DNA of 64,000 nucleotides, from assembly GCA_947503555.1 (NCBI GenBank), contig CANNEE010000020.1, positions 1-64,000 of the forward strand. The letters are read 5' to 3'. The position numbers and the translations under genes were made by a program. Source of the DNA: an uncultured Shewanella sp. GTDB taxonomy: Bacteria; Pseudomonadota; Gammaproteobacteria; Enterobacterales; Shewanellaceae. The stretch's first letter is position 1, and each line of letters opens with the position of its first letter. Below, piece by piece: positions 39,491 to 52,332 of this stretch. The notes beneath the pieces are model-generated. The model saw only the letters and a list, made by a program, of their open reading frames with translations. It did no database searches and was not told the origin of the DNA.

Positions 39491-41119
39491 TTATTTTAAC
39501 CCTTTCTTCTCTAGGCCAGCATAGATAATTTTCTGCTGGATAATGGCCACTATGTTACCCACTAACCAGTAAAGTACTAGACCTGCTGGGAACCATAGGA
39601 AGAAGACAGTAAAGATAACTGGCATCCACTGCATCATCTTAACTTGCATAGGATCCATAGTCGGTGCCATTGGCTGCATCTTCTGCATTAGATACATGGA
39701 GACACCCATCAGTAATGGCAGGATATAGTATGGATCTTGAACCGATAAGTCATGGATCCATAGCATAAATGGTGCATGACGTAGTTCAACACTTTCCATA
39801 AGCACCCAGTAAAGTGCAATGAAGATTGGCATCTGTAGCAGAATCGGTAGACAGCCACCCATAGGGTTTACTTTCTCTTTCTTGTACAGTTCCATCATGG
39901 CTGGGCCCATCTTCTGACGGTCATCACCATACTTATCTTTAAGAGCTTGTAACTTAGGCTGTAGATTACGCATCTTAGCCATAGAAGTGTACTGAGCCTT
40001 AGTTAAAGGATACAGAGCACCACGTACAGTTAGCGTGATCAGAATAATTGCGACACCCCAGTTACCAACAAGAGACTGGAAGAACATCAACAATTTGCTA
40101 ATAGGTACTGCTAACCACCATAGGAAGCCATAATCGACTACTAGGTTTAGCGAGTCAGATAGCGCCGATAGTGCAGGCTGATCTTTAGGGCCAACATAAA
40201 ACTCAGCTTTTACATTACCTGTTGTGCCTGCTGGAATATCGTATACCGCGCCTTTAAAGCCGATGTTAGCTAGGCCGCCAGAAGTTAAACGAGTGAAAAT
40301 GGTATTCTTGTCGTTGGCAGGTGGTACCCAAGCTGATACAAAGTAGTGCTGTAACATAGCCGCCCAACCACCTAAGGTTGACTCGTCTAGGTTGTTATCT
40401 ACCATATCTTCAAAGGTGTACTTCTCATAACGTACATCTTGGGTGGAGAAAGCACCACCACGATAGGTAGGCATCATCATGCTACCTTCGTCCTGCTGAA
40501 TACTTTGCTTGATTTGGCCGTACATCTGAACTTGAAGGTTAGATGAGCTGGTGTTCGCTATTTTATAGTCGATACCAACATTGAACTTACCACGATGGAA
40601 AGTGAAGATTTTGGTATAAGTCACACCATTATCTGCCACATAAGTTAGCGGTACTTCAAGAGTATCTTGGCCATCAGCTAAGGTATAGCTGTTAGCTTTA
40701 GCGCTAAATACCGCACGGCCTTTACTAGAGTCGATGCCATTTGGACCGATAAGACCACTTTGCGCGATATAAGTGAACCCTGGTTTCTGCTCCAGTAGAA
40801 CGAAAGGTTCGCCTGAGTCTAGTTCCTTATCGTGATTAAGTAGTGCGGCGTAGACGATATCACCACCAACAGGATTGATTTTTAGATCAAACTCGTCAGT
40901 TTTTACTGTGATTAAGTCTTTCGATACCACTAATGCTTCCGATACTTGGGAGTCGGACTGTGGAACATCAGCACTGTTTGCGTTTTGAGATTGAGCTTGA
41001 GTCGCGACTGTTGTTTCAGTTGCGATGGGTTTAGGTGCCTTGTCGAGCTGCCACTGATTAAACAGTAGGTAACTGACAAACAGCAGTCCTAAAAGCAATA
41101 TATTGCGTTGAGATTCCAT
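39491..41119 (-). CDS. yidC: Membrane protein insertase YidC
   Basis: The 542-aa inner-membrane insertase has an N-terminal membrane anchor ([20 protein letters not shown]), a large periplasmic beta domain, then five membrane helices with [23 protein letters not shown] and [17 protein letters not shown]. The open frame runs 19 codons farther upstream, but ATG 41119 gives the conserved N-terminus. It is 4 bp after yidD. Confidence 0.96.
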   Translation of the reverse strand: MESQRNILLLGLLFVSYLLFNQWQLDKAPKPIATETTVATQAQSQNANSADVPQSDSQVSEALVVSKDLITVKTDEFDLKINPVGGDIVYAALLNHDKELDSGEPFVLLEQKPGFTYIAQSGLIGPNGIDSSKGRAVFSAKANSYTLADGQDTLEVPLTYVADNGVTYTKIFTFHRGKFNVGIDYKIANTSSSNLQVQMYGQIKQSIQQDEGSMMMPTYRGGAFSTQDVRYEKYTFEDMVDNNLDESTLGGWAAMLQHYFVSAWVPPANDKNTIFTRLTSGGLANIGFKGAVYDIPAGTTGNVKAEFYVGPKDQPALSALSDSLNLVVDYGFLWWLAVPISKLLMFFQSLVGNWGVAIILITLTVRGALYPLTKAQYTSMAKMRNLQPKLQALKDKYGDDRQKMGPAMMELYKKEKVNPMGGCLPILLQMPIFIALYWVLMESVELRHAPFMLWIHDLSVQDPYYILPLLMGVSMYLMQKMQPMAPTMDPMQVKMMQWMPVIFTVFFLWFPAGLVLYWLVGNIVAIIQQKIIYAGLEKKGLK

Positions 41120-41123
41120 AGCC

Positions 41124-41378
41124 TTATTTATTACACCTATCGTTTTTAGGGGGGACGGGATCACTACCGCCATCATGTAAAGGGTGACATTTTATAATGC
41201 GTTTCATCGCAAGCCAACACCCTTTGATGGTTCCGTGAACCATAATTGCCTCTATTGCATAGTGTGAGCAAGTCGGAGTAAAGCGGCAGCGAGGACCCAA
41301 CATGGGGCTGATAAGCAACTGATAGCCACGAATTAACGTGATTGTTAGCCATTGTAACGGCGACTTAGTTTGCGCCAT
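41124..41378 (-). CDS. yidD: Membrane protein insertion efficiency factor YidD
   Basis: The 84-aa protein has the family signature [27 protein letters not shown] and the [13 protein letters not shown] motif. It is a peripheral membrane protein that improves YidC insertion. Its start overlaps the rnpA end by 34 bp in another frame, implying coupled translation. Confidence 0.95.
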   Translation of the reverse strand: MAQTKSPLQWLTITLIRGYQLLISPMLGPRCRFTPTCSHYAIEAIMVHGTIKGCWLAMKRIIKCHPLHDGGSDPVPPKNDRCNK

Positions 41379-41701
41379 AGCTTTTCTACCAGTTTTTTGA
41401 GTTCAGGGTTTTCCATCTCTAGCACGCCGCCTCTTACCAACACAACTATATCCAATGGAGGCAAATTATGTTGATTTAAACGGAAACTGTTTCTGATAAC
41501 ACGTTTAATACGATTGCGTTGATTAGCTCGTTTAACAAAACGTTTAGCTACAGTAAGCCCTAGACGTGGATGGTTATCCTCGTTAGGTATCGCAAGAAGG
41601 GTTATTTCAGCAGAAGATGCTTTGATGGGGTTATTAAATACTGATTTAAATTGAGCGGGAGTTAACAAGCGTAACTCCCGCGCAAAGGTGTAACTAGTCA
41701 C
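41345..41701 (-). CDS. rnpA: Ribonuclease P protein component
   Basis: The 118-aa basic protein helps the RNase P RNA mature tRNA 5' ends. The RNR motif is visible in [22 protein letters not shown]. The start is a GTG (41701). It lies 20 bp after rpmH and overlaps yidD. Confidence 0.95.
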   Translation of the reverse strand: MTSYTFARELRLLTPAQFKSVFNNPIKASSAEITLLAIPNEDNHPRLGLTVAKRFVKRANQRNRIKRVIRNSFRLNQHNLPPLDIVVLVRGGVLEMENPELKKLVEKLWRKLSRRYNG

Positions 41702-41721
41702 CTGACGTCGACCTGCTTAAA

Positions 41722-41859
41722 TTAAGCAGAAAGACTTGCACGACCTTTGGCACGACGACGAGCCAAAATCTTACGGCCGTTTGCAGTCGCCATACGAGCG
41801 CGGAAGCCGTGAGAACGCTTGCGCTTCAGGTTGCTAGGTTGAAAAGTACGTTTACTCAT
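41722..41859 (-). CDS. rpmH: 50S ribosomal protein L34
   Basis: The 45-aa highly basic protein begins [19 protein letters not shown] and contains the invariant [19 protein letters not shown]. Length is close to the family's usual size. It is first gene of the rpmH-rnpA-yidD-yidC-mnmE series and divergent from dnaA. Confidence 0.97.
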   Translation of the reverse strand: MSKRTFQPSNLKRKRSHGFRARMATANGRKILARRRAKGRASLSA

Positions 41860-42302
41860 GATGGCAATCCGTCTTTGTTAGTGAATATTGCTTATCTCTG
41901 AAAATCAGAGGTAAGGGCAAAAAAGAGGCCGAATTGTAATCACTTTAAGTTTTGCCGTCAATAAGCAATCACTCTGAGTGAGTAAATTCTACCAATAAAA
42001 AATCTGATTAACTCGACTAAATACACCACAGGATGTGGATAACTCTGTGTACGGCTACTACATCTTGTGGATCATAGGATCAAAAAGCTGATCAAATTTT
42101 GCTGATTATAGATCAAAGCCGATCCCTTAACCAAGGGGGGCTTGAAGATCATTCAGGCTAAAAGGATCGTTTTTGATCTTTAATGATCTGTCAAGCAAAA
42201 TATTAACGATCTTGCTGGGGATAAATGCATTTTAAGGATAGCGATCAGCGGCGGCTCATTATAGAATACTCCTCTTTTGTAATGATGTTTGGGGATAAGT
42301 CC
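41860..42302. promoter_or_regulatory. dnaA-rpmH divergent regulatory region with GATC cluster
   Basis: About 440 bp separate the two starts. A perfect DnaA box TGTGGATAA lies at 42034-42042 and a near-match TGTGGATCA at 42066-42074. Ten GATC sites fall between 42070 and 42211. The layout suggests DnaA autoregulation and SeqA sequestration of the dnaA promoter. Confidence 0.8.
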
Positions 42303-43688
42303 GTGGCGGTTTCACTTTGGCAACAATGTATCGGTAGGCTGCAAGACGAGCTTTCAGCTCAGCAGTTCAGTATGTGGATAAGACCGTTACAAGCCGAAAT
42401 GGATGGTGATACGTTAGTGCTATACGCACCTAACCGTTTTGTATTGGACTGGGTACGAGATAAATATATCAACATCATTAACCAATTCTTTGTCGAGCAG
42501 ATGGGCAGTGATGCGCCTAAGCTACGCTTTGATATTGGTAGTCGTCCTTCTGCTGTAAAACCCCAAGCCAAGGCCAGTGCGACTAAAGCCACGACACAAA
42601 AAACCAATACTGCCAGTTTAAGTGATTCCTTTAGTGGTAATAATGAGCCTAAAGTGAATGCTAACTACCGTAGCAACATCAATCCTACATATCAGTTCGA
42701 TAACTTTGTTGAAGGTAAATCTAACCAGCTAGGTAAGGCAGCTGCGTTGCAGGTAGCAGAGAATCCAGGTGGTGCCTATAACCCACTGTTCCTTTATGGT
42801 GGAACTGGCCTAGGTAAAACTCATCTATTGCACGCTGTAGGTAATGGCATTATTAAGAATAAGCCAGATGCTAAAGTCGTGTACATGCACTCTGAACGCT
42901 TCGTTCAGGATATGGTTAAAGCATTGCAAAACAATGCTATTGAAGACTTTAAGCGCTACTATCGCGGTGTCGATGCACTCTTTATCGATGATATTCAGTT
43001 CTTTGCTAATAAAGACAGATCCCAAGAAGAGTTTTTCCATACCTTTAATGCACTGCTTGAAGGTAATCATCAGATCATTCTTACTTCAGATCGCTATCCA
43101 AAAGAGATAGATGGTGTTGAAGATAGATTAAAGTCTCGCTTTGGTTGGGGGTTAACCGTTGCCATTGAGCCACCAGAGCTAGAAACCCGTGTTGCTATTT
43201 TAATGCGCAAAGCCCAAGAGAGCGGTATTAATCTTGCCGATGAGGTGGCTTTCTTTATCGCCAAGCGTCTACGTTCAAATGTTCGTGAGCTTGAAGGGGC
43301 ATTAAACCGCGTTATTGCCAATGCTAACTTTACTGGTCGACCTATTACTATCGACTTTGTTCGCGAAGCATTGCGAGATCTATTAGCACTACAAGAGAAG
43401 CTAGTGACAATAGATAATATTCAAAAGACGGTTGCCGAGTATTACAAAATTAAGATGGCTGACATGCTATCTAAACGTCGTTCTCGTAGTGTTGCTAGAC
43501 CTAGACAGATGGCGATGGCATTATCAAAAGAATTAACGAACCAAAGTCTGCCTGAAATTGGCGACGCTTTTGGTGGTCGTGACCATACGACAGTGCTTCA
43601 TGCCTGTCGTAAGATTGCCCAGCTTAGGGAAGAGAGTCACGATATTAAAGAAGATTACGCAAACTTGATTCGAACTTTATCTTCTTAA
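42303..43688 (+). CDS. dnaA: Chromosomal replication initiator protein DnaA
   Basis: The 461-aa AAA+ initiator opens oriC. Domain I begins [15 protein letters not shown]; domain III has Walker [10 protein letters not shown] and Walker [10 protein letters not shown]; domain IV has [15 protein letters not shown] for DnaA-box binding. The frame is open farther upstream, but GTG 42303 gives the conserved N-terminus and length. dnaN follows 16 bp later. Confidence 0.97.
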   Translation: MAVSLWQQCIGRLQDELSAQQFSMWIRPLQAEMDGDTLVLYAPNRFVLDWVRDKYINIINQFFVEQMGSDAPKLRFDIGSRPSAVKPQAKASATKATTQKTNTASLSDSFSGNNEPKVNANYRSNINPTYQFDNFVEGKSNQLGKAAALQVAENPGGAYNPLFLYGGTGLGKTHLLHAVGNGIIKNKPDAKVVYMHSERFVQDMVKALQNNAIEDFKRYYRGVDALFIDDIQFFANKDRSQEEFFHTFNALLEGNHQIILTSDRYPKEIDGVEDRLKSRFGWGLTVAIEPPELETRVAILMRKAQESGINLADEVAFFIAKRLRSNVRELEGALNRVIANANFTGRPITIDFVREALRDLLALQEKLVTIDNIQKTVAEYYKIKMADMLSKRRSRSVARPRQMAMALSKELTNQSLPEIGDAFGGRDHTTVLHACRKIAQLREESHDIKEDYANLIRTLSS

Positions 43689-43704
43689 TCAGGGATATAG
43701 GAAT

Positions 43705-44805
43705 ATGAAATTTTCAATTGATAGGGACGCCCTATTAAAGCCGCTTCAACTCGTATGTGGCGCGGTCGAAAGACGACATAACTTACCTATTTTGGCCAAC
43801 CTCCTTGTGGAAGTAAGTGGTCACTCACTGAAGTTGACTGGTACAGATTTAGAAGTAGAGTTGGTAGGACAAGCCGAGCTTCAAGGTGAGATCCAAGAAG
43901 GCCGTACAACAGTACCGGCTAAGAAGTTACTGGATATTGTTAAATCACTGCCTGATCAAACCGAATTAAAAATAGAGCAGCAAGAAAACCGTTGGTTGCT
44001 GCGTTGCGGTCGTAGTCGCTTTACCTTAGCCACTCTACCCGCCGAAGAATATCCAAACGTAGAAGCCTTCCAAGCCGAAATCGAATTTAGCCTTAAACAG
44101 GGTACGATGAAGTCGATTATCGATGCGACCCAGTTTTCTATGGCTAACCAAGATGTGCGTTATTACCTAAATGGCTTACTGCTTGAAACCGAAGGTAATG
44201 TGTTGCGCTCTATCGCGACGGACGGCCATAGATTGGCGCTGAGTCATAGAATGATCGAGGCTAATCTACCTGAGAAGCAAGTTATTGTGCCGCGCAAAGG
44301 TGTGATGGAGCTGGTTCGCCTTATGGATAGCGATGAACAGGACATCATGATTGCTATCGGTGAAAATGCGATTCGTGCTACAACGGCGAATGCAGTCTTT
44401 ACCAGTAAGCTAGTTGATGGTCGCTTCCCTGATTATCGTCGAGTACTGCCAAAAGGCGGTGACAAGGTAGTGATTGCCAGTCGTAACCAGTTGAAACAAG
44501 CATTGACCCGGGCATCAATATTATCCAATGAGAAGTTCCGTGGTGTTCGAGTATTGTTAGAGAACAATCTGCTTAAGATTACGGCTAACAACCCTGAGCA
44601 GGAAGAAGCGGAAGAGATTATCGACGTCGAATATGAAAATGACTCCTTGGAGATGGGCTTTAACGTGAGCTATCTGCTCGATGTGCTTAATAGCCTTAAG
44701 TCCGATGATGTGCGTATTACCCTAATAGATAGTAACTCCAGTGCCTTGATAGAAAATCATGCCGAAGAAGACTCTATGTATGTGGTAATGCCGATGCGTT
44801 TGTAG
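43705..44805 (+). CDS. dnaN: DNA polymerase III subunit beta (sliding clamp)
   Basis: The 366-aa protein forms the ring clamp for the replicative polymerase. N-terminus MKFSIDRDALLKPLQLVCGA and the C-terminal VVMPMRL are the conserved clamp ends. Length is normal. It is in the dnaA-dnaN-recF-gyrB operon. Confidence 0.98.
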   Translation: MKFSIDRDALLKPLQLVCGAVERRHNLPILANLLVEVSGHSLKLTGTDLEVELVGQAELQGEIQEGRTTVPAKKLLDIVKSLPDQTELKIEQQENRWLLRCGRSRFTLATLPAEEYPNVEAFQAEIEFSLKQGTMKSIIDATQFSMANQDVRYYLNGLLLETEGNVLRSIATDGHRLALSHRMIEANLPEKQVIVPRKGVMELVRLMDSDEQDIMIAIGENAIRATTANAVFTSKLVDGRFPDYRRVLPKGGDKVVIASRNQLKQALTRASILSNEKFRGVRVLLENNLLKITANNPEQEEAEEIIDVEYENDSLEMGFNVSYLLDVLNSLKSDDVRITLIDSNSSALIENHAEEDSMYVVMPMRL

Positions 44806-44859
44806 TGGTTGTAGCAAGGAGTCATTCCTTGCTAACTCTGCTTTACAGTCAAAGACATT

Positions 44860-48376
<3,517 letters not shown>

Positions 48377-48397
48377 GCCTACTGAGCTTTACGATAA

Positions 48398-48425
48398 AAA
48401 ACCGAGCATTTTGCTCGGTTTTTTG
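48398..48425 (+). terminator. Terminator after gyrB
   Basis: The stem AAAACCGAGCA/TGCTCGGTTTT with a 3-nt loop is followed by T's. It ends the dnaA-gyrB operon and faces pxpA from the right. Confidence 0.9.
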
Positions 48426-48445
48426 TTTTTTGATGTTAATAAAAA

Positions 48446-49246
48446 TTAGCCGTCTGAATGCGTTAATACGTTTGCGATCGCTTTAGCAAAGATGAGGGCT
48501 TGGGGGCCATCACCATGGATACAGATACTTTCCGTGTTGATAATCAGGTGGTCGCCTTCTAGGGTTTGGATAGCTTGATGAGAATTCAGTTGCTTCACTT
48601 GAGCTATCACTAGCTCCAAGTCTTCTATCATAGCGCCGGGCAGAGTTCGCGGGCAGAGTATGGCTTTGCTGGTTTGAGACTTTATATAACGTCTGTCGGC
48701 AAATGCCTCATTAATGATTTCAATTCCCGCTTCTTTTGCCCAGCTGCAGCAGCTTGATTCTGCCAACATCATCAATTTGAGATTGTGATTAATACCTGTG
48801 ATTTGGTTTGATAGGGCTTCGGCCTTGAGTCTAGTGATTAACTTGATAATCAAGTCGGCTAAGGTCTTATCTTCTGCAGCTAAGTTATATAGGGCGCCAT
48901 GGGGCTTGATATAGTCAATTTTTAACGCTTGCTGGTGGCACAGCTCGGCTAATAGCGTTATTTGCTGGTACAGGCTTTGGTATAGCGTGTCAGAGGGGAT
49001 ATCCATACTCTTGCGGCCAAAGTTTTCTCTATCAGGAAAGCTAGGATGAGCACCTATGCGTATTTGATTGTGCTTGGCAGCAAGAATTGTTCTTTTCATG
49101 GTTTCACTATCACCAGCGTGGGCACCACAGGCTATGTTAGCACTGGTTATGAGCTGTAATAACTCGGCATCATATAGGCCACCTTCCCCTAAATCAGCAT
49201 TAAGATCTAAGGTCAGTATTTGATTGACTCGAGTGGAATTAACCAT
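48446..49246 (-). CDS. pxpA: 5-oxoprolinase subunit A (LamB/YcsF family)
   Basis: The 266-aa protein has LDLNADLGEG, ANIACGAHAGD, RIGAHPSFPDRENFGR and KPHGALYN motifs of the PxpA/YcsF family. PxpABC hydrolyses the toxic metabolite 5-oxoproline to glutamate using ATP. It is last in the pxpB-pxpC-pxpA order, 20 bp after pxpC. Confidence 0.93.
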   Translation of the reverse strand: MVNSTRVNQILTLDLNADLGEGGLYDAELLQLITSANIACGAHAGDSETMKRTILAAKHNQIRIGAHPSFPDRENFGRKSMDIPSDTLYQSLYQQITLLAELCHQQALKIDYIKPHGALYNLAAEDKTLADLIIKLITRLKAEALSNQITGINHNLKLMMLAESSCCSWAKEAGIEIINEAFADRRYIKSQTSKAILCPRTLPGAMIEDLELVIAQVKQLNSHQAIQTLEGDHLIINTESICIHGDGPQALIFAKAIANVLTHSDG

Positions 49247-49266
49247 GGTTGATTTTAGTTCCTGTT

Positions 49267-50220
49267 TTATTTTATCTGTCTAGTCTTTGGCGCTAGACCA
49301 GTTTCAATCTGATTAAGATAGGCTTTAAGTTTAGCATTGGCTTTGTTGGCTTTATCGATATTGATTAGTTGTAGAGTGAATTTATCACCGGCTCTTAGCT
49401 GGGCAAGTTTATGAATATCTGCCTGAATAACTTGGGCGACTCTTGGGTAGCCGCCTGTCGTTTGTGCATCGGCAAGCAACACAATAGGTAACCCAGATGG
49501 GGGTAATTGAATCGTGCCCGGTATTACTCCGTGGGAGTACATCTCTAGTGACTCTTTAAATTGCAGTGCTTGCCCTTCAAGTCTGAGTCCCATTCTGTTG
49601 CTGCTGGGAGTGACTTGCCAAGTTTGTTCTATTAACGCTTGCTGTGATTGTGCTGTTAAGTTTGTAAAATTGGGTCCTGCAATGATTCTGATACGCTTAT
49701 CTATCTTAGGTAGAATGACAGCCACAGGTGGTTTGTTTAGGGGTTCTGCTTGATGCTGTTGGCCTAAGCTTAGACTGTCGCCTTGTTGTAAGGAACGCCC
49801 ATGGTGGCCGCCTATTCCTGAATTGAGATCTGTGGCCATACTTTGCATGATAGCCTTTACTTGAATGCCGCCTTCGATAGCGATGTAGGCTCTAGCCCCC
49901 AATTTTGCGTGGGTTAATCTAAGTTTTTGGCTAGGTTTCACGTGAAACATCCAACCAGGATAGACAGGTCGGTTATCAAGTGTGGCGTTAAAGTCGGCTC
50001 CAGTTAAGGCCACTTTTCTATGGTCGTTAAAAGCCATTTCTAAAGGGCCTAAACTGACTTCGATGACCGCTGCGCTGTTTAGGTTACCGACTAGCTGATT
50101 GGCGATTGTCATTGCAGGTTTATCTAATGCGCCTGTTAGGCTTACACCGAAATGTTTATAGTGAGCGCGGCCAAAATCTTGAACCGTGTTGAAAAAGCCT
50201 GCCTTGAGAATATTAAGCAT
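49267..50220 (-). CDS. pxpC: 5-oxoprolinase subunit C (biotin-dependent carboxyltransferase-like)
   Basis: The 317-aa protein has the PxpC/KipA signature LNILKAGFFNTVQDFGR at its N-terminus and ALTGADFNATL. It pairs with PxpB as the catalytic unit. It overlaps pxpB by 8 bp, so translation is coupled. A near-perfect parS sequence lies inside it (49934-49949). Confidence 0.93.
   Translation of the reverse strand: MLNILKAGFFNTVQDFGRAHYKHFGVSLTGALDKPAMTIANQLVGNLNSAAVIEVSLGPLEMAFNDHRKVALTGADFNATLDNRPVYPGWMFHVKPSQKLRLTHAKLGARAYIAIEGGIQVKAIMQSMATDLNSGIGGHHGRSLQQGDSLSLGQQHQAEPLNKPPVAVILPKIDKRIRIIAGPNFTNLTAQSQQALIEQTWQVTPSSNRMGLRLEGQALQFKESLEMYSHGVIPGTIQLPPSGLPIVLLADAQTTGGYPRVAQVIQADIHKLAQLRAGDKFTLQLINIDKANKANAKLKAYLNQIETGLAPKTRQIK
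49934..49949. other. parS-like site (one mismatch) in pxpC
   Basis: GGTTTCACGTGAAACA differs from the consensus at the first base only. It lies inside the pxpC coding sequence. Conservation within a gene, or use by ParB, is not shown. Confidence 0.65.
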
Positions 50221-50950
50221 ACTGAGTTACCGCTTTGAATCTGACTTTATCACCACTTTTTAATAGGCAGGGTGAATCATGGGAGTCAAAATCAAATAGC
50301 TGAATTTGGCTGTGACCTATTATCTGCCAACCGCCCGGAGAATCATTAGGATAGATGCCAGTTTGCTCCCCGCCTATGGCAACTGAGCCTTTAGGGATGC
50401 ACTTTCTCGGTTGCTTTTTCCTTGGCGTATAAAGTTGAGGCGTCAGCCCACCAAGATAGGCAAAGCCGGGCTGAAAGCCAATAAAGTAGACTTGATATAT
50501 TGCTTGGCTATGAAGTGCTACAACTTGCTCTGGTGATAGTCCATTATGTTTAGCGACAATTCCAAGGTCTGGCCCTAAGTGCTGATGACTCCCAAGTCCA
50601 TAAATGGTGGGGATGATAATTTCCCTATTCGTTTGATGACTTATAGAGTCAGTTGCCCCTTGAGCAACAAGCTGTTCCCATAGTGAGATTAAGGCTTGTT
50701 CTAGCAAGTCTAGCTTGAGGTGATTTTCACAATATAGGGTGAGATTGAACATGCCTGGAACAGCATCGACAACCGAGTTGGTTAGTTTGAAGCTTGGATG
50801 AAAAGCATCTGCTTTATTATTTAGAGCCGATTTTTCTAGCTGAAGAATCAAGTGTTGAAGCTGATCATCGTTAATCTCGCTTTTGTAGCGAGATGCATCC
50901 ACAAATAGTGCATTTTCGCTAATTTGAAAGATGAACAGTGAGGCGCTCAC
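50213..50950 (-). CDS. pxpB: 5-oxoprolinase subunit B (KipI family)
   Basis: The 245-aa protein has the KipI-family features PTIYGLGSHQHLGPDL, FQPGFAYLGGL, PRKKQPRKCIPKGSVAIGG and PNDSPGGWQIIG. It is the first gene of the pxp set, whose promoter lies in the 255-bp space to its right. In Bacillus, KipI inhibits a kinase, but the gammaproteobacterial set is 5-oxoprolinase. Confidence 0.92.
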   Translation of the reverse strand: MSASLFIFQISENALFVDASRYKSEINDDQLQHLILQLEKSALNNKADAFHPSFKLTNSVVDAVPGMFNLTLYCENHLKLDLLEQALISLWEQLVAQGATDSISHQTNREIIIPTIYGLGSHQHLGPDLGIVAKHNGLSPEQVVALHSQAIYQVYFIGFQPGFAYLGGLTPQLYTPRKKQPRKCIPKGSVAIGGEQTGIYPNDSPGGWQIIGHSQIQLFDFDSHDSPCLLKSGDKVRFKAVTQYA

Positions 50951-51205
50951 GTAGTTGCTCCTAAGCTAAATTTTATAGTTACCATATTCTGAATTGTTAA
51001 TTTTCGCTAGCTGATTTTATTCAGGATTATTTTGTCTAGGCTTACATATTACTAATTTACATTTTTGACCTTGAGTTTGTGGTGTATCGCATGATCTTAA
51101 ATTAGCCGAAGGTGTAGAATTTAAGGATTGGAATGTGCTTGGTCATTCAACCTAGTGATAGTAGGTACCGAGTTAAATTGTGTTTAATCAAAGTGATTTC
51201 TTTTA

Positions 51206-52261
51206 GTGAAGCGAATTTTTAATAAACTGTTTAACGTTAGGGATAACAAGGCTGTCGAAAGGCCTCAAGCTTTCAGTCAACCCCAAGTCTTAGCGAAAAC
51301 CCAGGTAAAAAAAGCGAATATTGTGGCGCAGCCCTCTATCGAGCCTCCCCTTGGCACAGCAAGGGTCGAAGTGGATGTTACCGCTATGTTTTATAGTCTA
51401 TTGTTTCCCAGTCGAGCCAGAGATAATGGCGGAGCGGCGAATAGCCTAGAGCAAAAGGTAATGAAACAAGTTGAGCTGGCTTTAGCGTCACCACAAGCGA
51501 TAGCAGATAAGGTGTTAAAGCTGCCAACACGAGCTTTAGAGTTAGATGAAAAGTTAGGTAACGAAGCGTTCGACACTAAGGATGTACTTAAGCTGATTCA
51601 GCAGGACCCTGTGTTAAGTGCTGAAGTATTAAAGCTTTGTAATTCACCTCTGTTTAAGCGCAGTGATAAAGATATTACCAACTTACAACAGGCTGTAGTA
51701 CAGCTTGGAAGAGAGCAATTGCGGCGTTTGATTACCTCTTGTGTAGTTAAAGAGATGATAGATGTTAAGCCTATCTATTTTCGCCGCTTTGGTGCTGAAA
51801 TCTGGCGTCACTCAATGCAGGTTGCTTTTCTCGTTGGTGAATTGATTGAAGAAGATCAGGATACTGGCTTTATGCTTGGTCTATTGCATGACGTAGGTAA
51901 AATTGCCATCTTTAAAATTCTACTCGATGCCTTTATCGATGCCGATGTTAGTGAGCAACCCTGCTCATCGCTATTTCGTCAAGTAATGACATCCAAGTCG
52001 CTTATTTTAAGTGCCTTGTTAGTGCGTTGTTGGCAGCTTCCTCAAAGCTTTGTTGGTCACTTAACTCAGCTTGCCAATAGCAGCAGCCAACCAAATAGTG
52101 ATATCGCTAAGGCGATTTGGCGAGCCAATATTATTAGTGAATGTTCTATGCTGAGAAAGGCAGATAAGCTCAGTGATGAGCAGTTAGATAATTTACTGAT
52201 TAAGGTGTCACTCGATAGGCCGACGTTTGACCAATTGCATGAAAAGTTAATTCTTTTTTAG
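51206..52261 (+). CDS. HDOD domain protein
   Basis: The 351-aa protein has an HDOD domain from about residue 95 to 300, with KLPTRALELDEKL, IQQDPVLSAEVLKLCNSPL and HDVGKIAIFKILL. This domain has no clear phosphodiesterase activity and acts in signalling in other bacteria. N-terminal 60 residues are low-complexity and basic. Start is GTG at 51206, which lacks a strong ribosome-binding site. No partner gene is adjacent. Confidence 0.82.
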   Translation: MKRIFNKLFNVRDNKAVERPQAFSQPQVLAKTQVKKANIVAQPSIEPPLGTARVEVDVTAMFYSLLFPSRARDNGGAANSLEQKVMKQVELALASPQAIADKVLKLPTRALELDEKLGNEAFDTKDVLKLIQQDPVLSAEVLKLCNSPLFKRSDKDITNLQQAVVQLGREQLRRLITSCVVKEMIDVKPIYFRRFGAEIWRHSMQVAFLVGELIEEDQDTGFMLGLLHDVGKIAIFKILLDAFIDADVSEQPCSSLFRQVMTSKSLILSALLVRCWQLPQSFVGHLTQLANSSSQPNSDIAKAIWRANIISECSMLRKADKLSDEQLDNLLIKVSLDRPTFDQLHEKLILF

Positions 52262-52286
52262 TCATTCCTTCTACCCCTAATACAAA

Positions 52287-52314
52287 AAAGCCCCGTTTGT
52301 TAACGGGGCTTTTT
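52287..52314. terminator. Terminator between HDOD gene and glyS
   Basis: The stem AAAGCCCCGTT/AACGGGGCTTT with a 4-nt loop lies between converging genes. A and T runs are on both sides, so it works in both directions. Confidence 0.9.
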
Positions 52315-52332
52315 AGGTTATTTCATATCAGC

